Shown here: positions 13,901-22,900 of the stretch, in pieces
How the letters are laid out: each line of letters opens with the position of its first letter
How positions within the stretch are numbered: the stretch's first letter is position 1
Source: Saccoglossus kowalevskii
Taxonomy: Eukaryota > Hemichordata > Enteropneusta > Harrimaniidae
Direction: 5' to 3'
Assembly (NCBI RefSeq): GCF_000003605.2
Contig: NW_003138320.1
Location: 39,572-103,571, forward strand
DNA: 64,000 nt
The notes under the pieces: model-generated
Told to the model about the DNA's origin: nothing
Databases searched by the model: none
Seen by the model: the letters and a program-made list of their open reading frames with translations, nothing else
Position numbers and translations under genes: made by a program

Positions 13901-16900
13901 TGTATTACGAACTGTAGGCTGATGTCATACTGTCAATATATATACCGTGACTGATTAGAAACTTGATGTTATGGTCCTGAATTATTTAAAATGTCCATCA
14001 AAACTATTATTTTTTTAAACAATGTGTACTGTAGAGTTGCTCTAAAAACAGCAATTTGTGAATAATATCGCTCTAATTTTCTCAAAAATGTAACGCACAA
14101 CAATTCTCTTCCATGTATACCTCGATGAATGTGCATAAAAAAAATAATAACATTGTCATGCGATGTATAACCAATTTTCTCAAAACATATATTCTACACA
14201 ACAAACGTCGATATTAATATATAAGCTTATGCATATTATCATACATAAGTTACAGCGTGCCGTATTTAACGGGGTATTTTCATCCGACCATATAAGGAAA
14301 TGCGAATTCCAAATATGGAATGATTACGCGTGTAAACCTCCTCCTCTAATAAAAACAAACATGGCTGCCACCAGAGTTTGACCGGACTCTACACAAAGAA
14401 GTCCGCTGATTCTGTTCTAAACTTTTTTGATTTCGGCATTCCTATGATGTATCCTTGGAAGGAAAAGGTGTATATTAATAACTGTTATTACGAGGATACC
14501 TCAAAGTATGCACTCAGACAGTACGCCGTCGCATCGACCTCCGCTTCGCGTCGGTCGATACTTCCGTGTACTGTATTCGTGCATACTTTGGGGGTATCCT
14601 CTTAATAATCTCATATTATTTGATTTCAATGTTAATACGCAAGTGTAAATTCACATTGAAAGAAGCTATACAAAGATTTATAACGATGCATTCCTACTTT
14701 TGTATGATCTGCGGAAATAATTTTACAGTCTCCTGTAAATAACATAAAGGATTTGGATTTTGTACAATTCATGAAAAATCATGTACAACGGAATCCTTGA
14801 ATTGAATTTAGAAGCCCTCTTAAAGCCATAAAGAATTAAGAAACCATAACCTTGATTCAGTCAAGTGTAAGCTAGCTTCAGTACTCCGGAATTCTAGGAT
14901 GTGTTGCCATACCAACTGATTTTATCATTTCTCATTGTGATCACAATCAATAGGAGTAGATATGGTCTGCACATAGTAAAAAGTAGGGATGCAAGTTTAA
15001 GGTGTATGTCCATGAAACTCATAGTTTATTTGCATTCCATATATATAGACTGTCTTGGCTTCACAATGTAACAACTAACCGCGAAAAGTGTTTTTTTTAA
15101 ATGTTTTGTAGAATTTGCAAGGCTGTATATAAATAATGAAAAGTAGAATTTGGCTTTGAATTTGGCTTTTCAATTTAATATCCTATTAATGACATTTTAC
15201 AAAACAGTAATTAATCTGTTTATTTTAAATAAGTGTCTGTAAAATCGAAAATGGGTGAATTATTATGCAAATTAGTCATTCTCGCAACGTGTGTTTTGTA
15301 GTTGGTCAGGAAACCTCAAAGTTGAATAGTTATTTGGGTTGTTTTCCATGAAACTTTCCCACTATGCTTGAATTGAATTTTGTTTATCAACAAAAGAGCA
15401 TCTTTGATTGTTGACAACGTGTTTTTATCACTTGTAGCAATGTATCAAACAGGGCGATAACCACGTAACCAGGAGCACCAACGTATTTAACAGTTCTTAC
15501 ATCAATGTTTGGGAAAAAACACAAAATAATAAAAAATACTGTCGCAATATACGAAAAAGCAAAAAACATAATTGCAGGGAGTCGAGCGCTCACGAACCTA
15601 CATCTATACCTTAAGCTACATAAGATGTAAATTGTCTGTGAGCCATTGAATATTTAAATGAATTAAAGAAGAACTAAAACAAGTCAATAAATAATAAATT
15701 GTATTTTAACAACCGACTTTGCTTGTATACTGATCATACAATATTTTATTTCAAGCCAGAGACTTCATTCGACAGGGTAGATTAATTCACAGATTTCCAT
15801 TTCATCTGTAGGCCTTCAGGCGTTTTACGATAATAATACATTTAATATTTTGCAAATCTATCGCCCACTCATAAAACTATAATTATAATGGCTTTATCTT
15901 TTGTATTCTTCAGATGGAGTCTATCGAACAATTGGGTACTATGACAGCTCAACCGAGAATATCAATTGGACTCTTGAAATAAAAGATATCTTCACCACCA
16001 CAGGTAGTATTTCCTCCTTAAACAACATAATAAGGAACCATTCTCTGTACGGAAAATATGACCGGCGGAGTTAGCTTTGTAATAGAACACCCCTCCCCCA
16101 CGTGATAGGTTACTGTGAATTAAAGCGTGACCAGATAACAATAACTGTTCTTTATCGTACTTGTTATCAATCAACTCTAGGGGGCAGTGTTCCTGTCGAT
16201 GCAGTTAGTATCATCTACATTACAAATGTGATAACTACAATGAACGTTTTCGTTGTCATGGCAACATGTTCAGCAATCGGATTGCTCTGGTGCCTAGGGC
16301 TACTGACATTCAACCTATACCACAGAGAGAAAAGGTATGAAAAGTGTTATCCACAGTGCAAAATAGAAAATAAAAGGTTTACTTCACATGCATTTTTATA
16401 TGGTGGCATAGTAATTATGACAGATATCAAAACTAATATTCCAACATGATTTTCGCCATTAAATTACTTCACCATAATCTAAAATAATCGTCAATAAACA
16501 ACCGGAAATATGTCAATTTTAAATGAAATCGTTGTAGCTATTATACAGCTGATCTGCACGCCAATTTCAAATGAACATGTACATTGCACTATATCTGTTT
16601 AAAATGAATCTTTGGTGCGATTCATTTGTGTGGCTACTCAATAAATGCTCTATTTTTAAATAGTGAGGAAGTTTTAATCTACACTTGAATCATGTTTTTG
16701 AAAAAAACAGGTTATTTACCAGAACGCTTACTGTCTTTAAAATAATATCATCCCCCGAAAAATGGGCATTGATGAAATACAGACATAAGATTGTGAAATA
16801 AAATAAGCTCACCAGACTAGCGCTCCACCCTGACAGACCAGCCAATAGACTGGTTCCCTCGATAGACCAGCCACTGCCCAGTTCCCCAACAATACTCGTC

Positions 16901-19900
16901 TCCACTATACTATTTTAGTGTGTAAATCTCTATATAACTTGACACGTATTTAAGTTACCAGCATGAAATTGACCCACTAAAGTTACATTCTCCAATCACA
17001 TTGAAAGGCCAGACTTTTTTTATTCCTTTTTTCTGGAGTCTTTATAAGGCATTTTTTTGAGCAGGGAGGAAAAAAATAAAATTTATTCTTTTTTTCCATT
17101 AAATTTGTGTGATTCTCAAAGAGTTGTAAGTTAGATCATTGATCGGAGAGAAGAAATGAAATAAAATGTTATTCCATGTATAACCTTGTTTCTCATCTGC
17201 GCGAGACTTCGGTACTTTGATCATGATACTCCCACGAAAATGCAACCTGGGTTCGTTATGCGGCGGGCAGAAAAAAAATGAAGAAGAAAATAAGTTTTTT
17301 TAGCAATTTTTTGCACTTACAAGTCGGCGGACGCGAGAAATTACGCTGAAATAAAATAAAATTTTATTTTTATTTCATTTCGGCTCCTGTTCGCGAAACA
17401 AGGGATAATAAAAGTCTAGCCTAATATTTCTCATATAACCCAGTGTATGAAGTTACTTCAAAATCGTTCTGTGGTACTGTTTAAATTAAATTACTATTAT
17501 CGTAGAACTTTTAAATGGTTAAACACATGATGTTAACTTGTTATTAGAATGGCTCCAATTATACTTCGATATCATCGATTAAATCACTGCTTGCGTACCA
17601 TGGCCATACCATTATCAGCACAAAAAAACACACTAAATGAACTTTGACACAGCGTGGGAGTTTGACTGTGGTGCCAAACAGTTTGGGTCAACCCTCGGTC
17701 CTCTGAAATACTGACATACTTTCTTTAAGACAAAAAGTAGTAAAATAAGTATTATTATATGTATATAGTGATATAAAAATATGCATTCTTTTTCAGAGTG
17801 ATTAAAATGTCAAGTCCAAATCTTAATAACTTCATTATTCTTGGATGTTTGTTGTTGTACACTTTGGTTATCGTGCATGGATTGGACACATCTCAAATGC
17901 AAGGCCCACTGTGTCAGGTATGTCATTGTGTGCACGTGGTAATGGTTATGTAAGCGGCGAATCTGGCCGGTAATGTGAGGGCGCTTACACTGATGGAAAG
18001 TCTGTTGGGATTTCGCGGTCAAATGACTTTCGCGTTCACCCCTCGTTTACGCAATTTATATTTATTTTTCGAAAAATTTTCATTGGAATCGCAACAGACT
18101 GCAAGCAAGTCCACGGCGGACTGTCAACTGAATGACTATTTGAGGATGTATTAAAGGGACGGTTGTAGTCGCGCAGCGCGTGGTCGAATTTTGTGTCAAC
18201 AAAAATTTAGTTTTACACGCGCTGTATACGTCACTATAGTGCCACATCGAACAGGGCGCGACGCGGCGACCACCGCCACTTAAAGGGGGAGTCGTTACCT
18301 GCGCATGCGTCAGATGACCATAGCTTGTCATTGTTTACAAACAAGCGTCCACCCATGAGTCTTTGCGTTTTTAACCTGTGTTGTTATCATCGCTTGGGAC
18401 TCAATTCCCGCGCGTGCGCAGGTGACGACCCTCCCGCTTTAATAAATTGGGGTCTATGACTCTTCAATCTATCTCTTACTAATTTGTTGCTCTTGTAGAT
18501 TTATTTGTTCTTCGACTTTCCCTATACAACTTACGTTAAAACGATCTATGGTTGAGTATGTTATTTCAACATGGGACCTGCCAATGATACCAGATGTTTT
18601 AGCCTAATTGACAATTGTTTCATTTCGGATTGGCCTGCCAGTGATCTTTCCATCATAGTGTCATTATGGATTTAATAGATAAAAAAAAGTTACAACGACA
18701 AGGAAACCCATATGTCAGCAGTACAGTTGGGCGTGGGTTTTTTTGGAATGAGAAGTGTCACAAGTCTGAATCCTGTAGTGTAACTTGAATAGTATCAATA
18801 GTAGTCTTTGACTGAAATATCACATTATTCTGAATAATGTTACATAGTTCAAGTTAGTTGTACATTATACCAAGTATAATGTGTTAAAGCGGGAAGGTCG
18901 TCACCTGCGCACGCGCGGGAATTGAGTCCTAAGCGACGATAACCACACACGCTAAAAACGCAAAGGCTCATGTGTAGACGCTTGCTTGTGAACAATGAAA
19001 CGCTATGGCCATCTGACGCATGCGCACGTGATGACTTCCCCGCTTTAATCAATGTGTTAATGTGTTATTTTCAACCAGATGTGTGGCGAGGTATATAGTC
19101 TATATTATTGGGATGTTTTTTTTTTCATTTCAGATCGAAATGTGGTTAATATCCACTGGTTTTACGTTATCCTTTGGAGCTATGTTTTTAAAAACATGGA
19201 GAATTTTTAAAATATTCACAAATAAAACTGCCCAGAAAGTGGTGAGTATGCACCAATATTAATATACAAATAACAAGTAACCCTTTGTCAAAATTAGTTC
19301 ATTACTATTATTATTGTACATAGTGCAGTATTTGTTCTCACGGGTAATCATAAACTGAGTGGTTCGTAGTGAATCATAAATACTAGGCTTTCTATGTGTC
19401 TTGTTAAAATATTATATGTTACTTGTATTGTCCGAAATTCAGCAAAGTTCTGTTGTGTACCCAAGGGGGAGAACGTTTTGGTGTCTATATATTTTGGAAC
19501 CTTTTGACAGGGGCAGTTAGTCGATTACAGAAAAATATCAACACACAAGATTCAAGAACGTATTAAACTCATGCACATTGTTTTGTCCCAGATTGGCTTT
19601 GACTTCACCATTAGAAATGACATGCCTTATATACTTTCAATAGTCACAGGATAGCAATCATTTCAAGTGTTTAACCTTTAGTTCACCTCTTTGAAATGAA
19701 CTTTTTCCAATTTACTCGATAATATGATCCATCATCGACTTGACAAATTATAACTTTCTAGAGCCATGTACCATATACCATATACCATATACCTACTAAT
19801 ATGTTTACAAATTCATGGGCAATCATAGCTGATTTACATTCACAGGTAATCAAAGATAACCGGCTGCTATGCATGCTGGGAGCTTTAGTTTTCGTTGACA

Positions 19901-22900
19901 TCATTGTGCTCCTACTCTGGCTGTTTCTTGATCCTCCTCGTCCGACTGTATACAAGCTGGAAACTAAGGTATCGTCTTTGCGATTGTGAAATGAACACTT
20001 CATGTGGAATATTAAGTTGCACGGGGGAGTAATAACAACACAGTACTCACTTGATAACACAACAATTTATTTACTCAATTTTTATCTGTTATATACAGAG
20101 AGACGTCAGTCCCGAAAATGATGACGTAATCTTTCAGACAGAAAATTGTGTCTATATATGCAGTTCGAAGAATGCAACCTTTTGGATGACTGCATTAGCT
20201 GTTTATAAAGGAATCTTACTGGTGTTCGGTGTTTTCCTCACTTTCCAGACAAGGTAGATATTTGATATATTTGAATGGTCAATCAATCTTTGATAATATT
20301 ATTCTTATTGATTTCCCACAATTCCTTGCTTTCTTGAATTTGCACAACTCGTATATCCCATAATATTAACAAATTCACATTTAATATATTAACAGTGAAA
20401 TGATGCGATGACTCTCTATTGTTAATTTTTATACTAGTTTTACATATGTATTGTATATCTTCATTTGATTAGTTCTATTGTATCCGATGTTTTTTTTCCC
20501 AGGAAGGTCTACATACGAGCACTTAATGATAGTAAACATGTAGCTATAGCCATTTATAATGTCGTTGTGCTGTGTTTTATTGGCGTTCCAACATTTGTAA
20601 TACTACAAGATAAACCAAAGGAATCCTACGTCATCAGTGGATTATTTATATTAATTTGTGCTACAGCGACGATGGGACTGATATTTGTCCCAAAGGTAGA
20701 GCGTTATTTGTTTATATTTGTACAATTACAGTGATTGTCATTTTACCAGCAGTTATAAATGTATATAATATTCATAATTTTGTAGTTGTGAAGTGTTTAA
20801 TGTATTTGAATCGTCTATTGTATTTCTGTACATTCCAGTTATTATAAGAATTTGGAATTTGATATGAACATCCAGGGATATATAGAAACTAATATTCCAT
20901 GCGCTAGAGGGGTCTGCCATTTCCCTATACCTCTTTTTGAACTAATGTATTTATGTTCGTTTTTCCTGTGCTGAACATGGAAAAAATGTTAGTATTTACA
21001 ATTGTACAATGCTCCACCTATAATTTGTCTATAATATTTTCAAAACGGTGTAAACTCTATTTTCACTCACAGGTTGATTAAAAATATTCAAAAACACCAC
21101 AAATAAACATCAACTTAAACTGCTAAATGTGTAGAATGTGAGTTGATAATTAATGTTATGATCTGCTGATGTGTTACGTCACAGTGTGATGATGTGTACG
21201 ATTAGAATTTGTATGGAACGCTGATAGAAAGTCTGAATTTCTCACTATCGTGTATTCAGTAGACTAGATGCGTGAATAGGGAATTAACTATTACTATTGC
21301 GGCAACGAAGACAACCATACAACTGTCCTGTGTTGAATATTGTCCCGATATCGCTTCACAATCTTTCCACAATCAAATTTGTTTCTATAATTTTGATCTG
21401 TGCTTTGTATAAATAAGTGTTATTTTATATCTTGTTTTCATTACTATCACTTTTCTATGGAATCCTCTCAACAGAGATTTCCCTTCACTAACTTCAACTT
21501 TTGGATTTTGGTTTTGTGATCAAGATATAATATTTTGTTGAAGATTCTGTTTTTGTTTCTATTGTTATAATTCTATATTTCGGTGGTAGATGGTGCTAAT
21601 GTATTTAAATAGGAGAACTGAGTGAAAGAAAGGAAATATTCTCTGATAAAGGGTTAGGTAATAGAGGTCTCAGACACATTGGTATTACCTTATAATTCAT
21701 TTTACTCAATTCATGGGATGAACTTTGGATGTTTTTCATGCGAGAGTTGTCGGGACTAACCGACAGATATTAACAAACGTCTCATAAATATATACTAATG
21801 TTTATAAATAAATACAGAAATAATGTATTGTCATTACAGTGGCGTAAAACCGATTATGCATACAATAACAGGTTAATATATTGTTAAAATCATATGTTTG
21901 GTATCAACGTCATTTGTACAATGTAGAACTGAGTTTTCTAACTTAGCCCAGTTGATTGCGATTCAGAATTGAGTATGGTGGATTCCAGTTCTTGATTCGA
22001 TTATATACTCACTTTTTTCGAAACACGTGACATCACTTCTTATTTACCATGAAGGCCATAGATTTTACACACACTGATTTGATTATGTACTGGGGTGTAC
22101 TTCTCATTGTTTTTTGTTTGTTTTTTCATATCAAATGTTTGTCTGTTGTTTGTTTTAAAGGATTGTAGTATACTCTTTTGTGTTGTCTCTTCGACTTAAT
22201 AAACTTTAATTTCGATATTGTGTTATAACATTAACAATAACAAATCAGGAAACCGTTTGGACATGTTGACACATAGCTCTTGACCTATATCATACTTTTA
22301 ATATACATACATTCAACTATATTTGTATCTTAATTAACTCTTTCCTGTTGATTTATATTAAGATTATCTTGGTGTATCGTGGAAATGCTACAGTTGATGT
22401 GCAGACCAGTGAACTAACGGTATCTTCGATAGCGGAATGTCAAAAATGCCACGCTTTGAAACAAGAAATGAAATTGGTTAGTAACTTAATGTTTCATCAC
22501 AGTAATACTTTCTAAGTTATAATAGACTTATTGCGGGTGCGCCTTGGGTGTTTTATATGCTAATTTATGTGCGTTACCTTATAAGGTAACATCAACATAA
22601 AACGCGTTGCACATTCGCAAATGTTTAAAGAATATTTTACACATTCTATAAAAGGAAATCTTATAGTGTGGAAGTTTGATATTGAAATATTAACTGGTCT
22701 GATCTATGTGAGGACGCCATACACGTTTCTTTGACGTATGTTAAAATGAAAGAACATCAGATAATCATTTGGGACTCGCACTCACTCTAAGACTGCTACT
22801 ACTATAAGTATGTTTTTTTTTCCTAAGAAAAATATGCGTCTAGTGTATATGTTGTATTTTTATTATATTTTCAATTTTACAGTTACCGGTGATCACTGGA

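Noticed and set aside
14378-14605. 75-residue + strand frame
   Set aside because: Its second half is the foldback element and its first half matches nothing.
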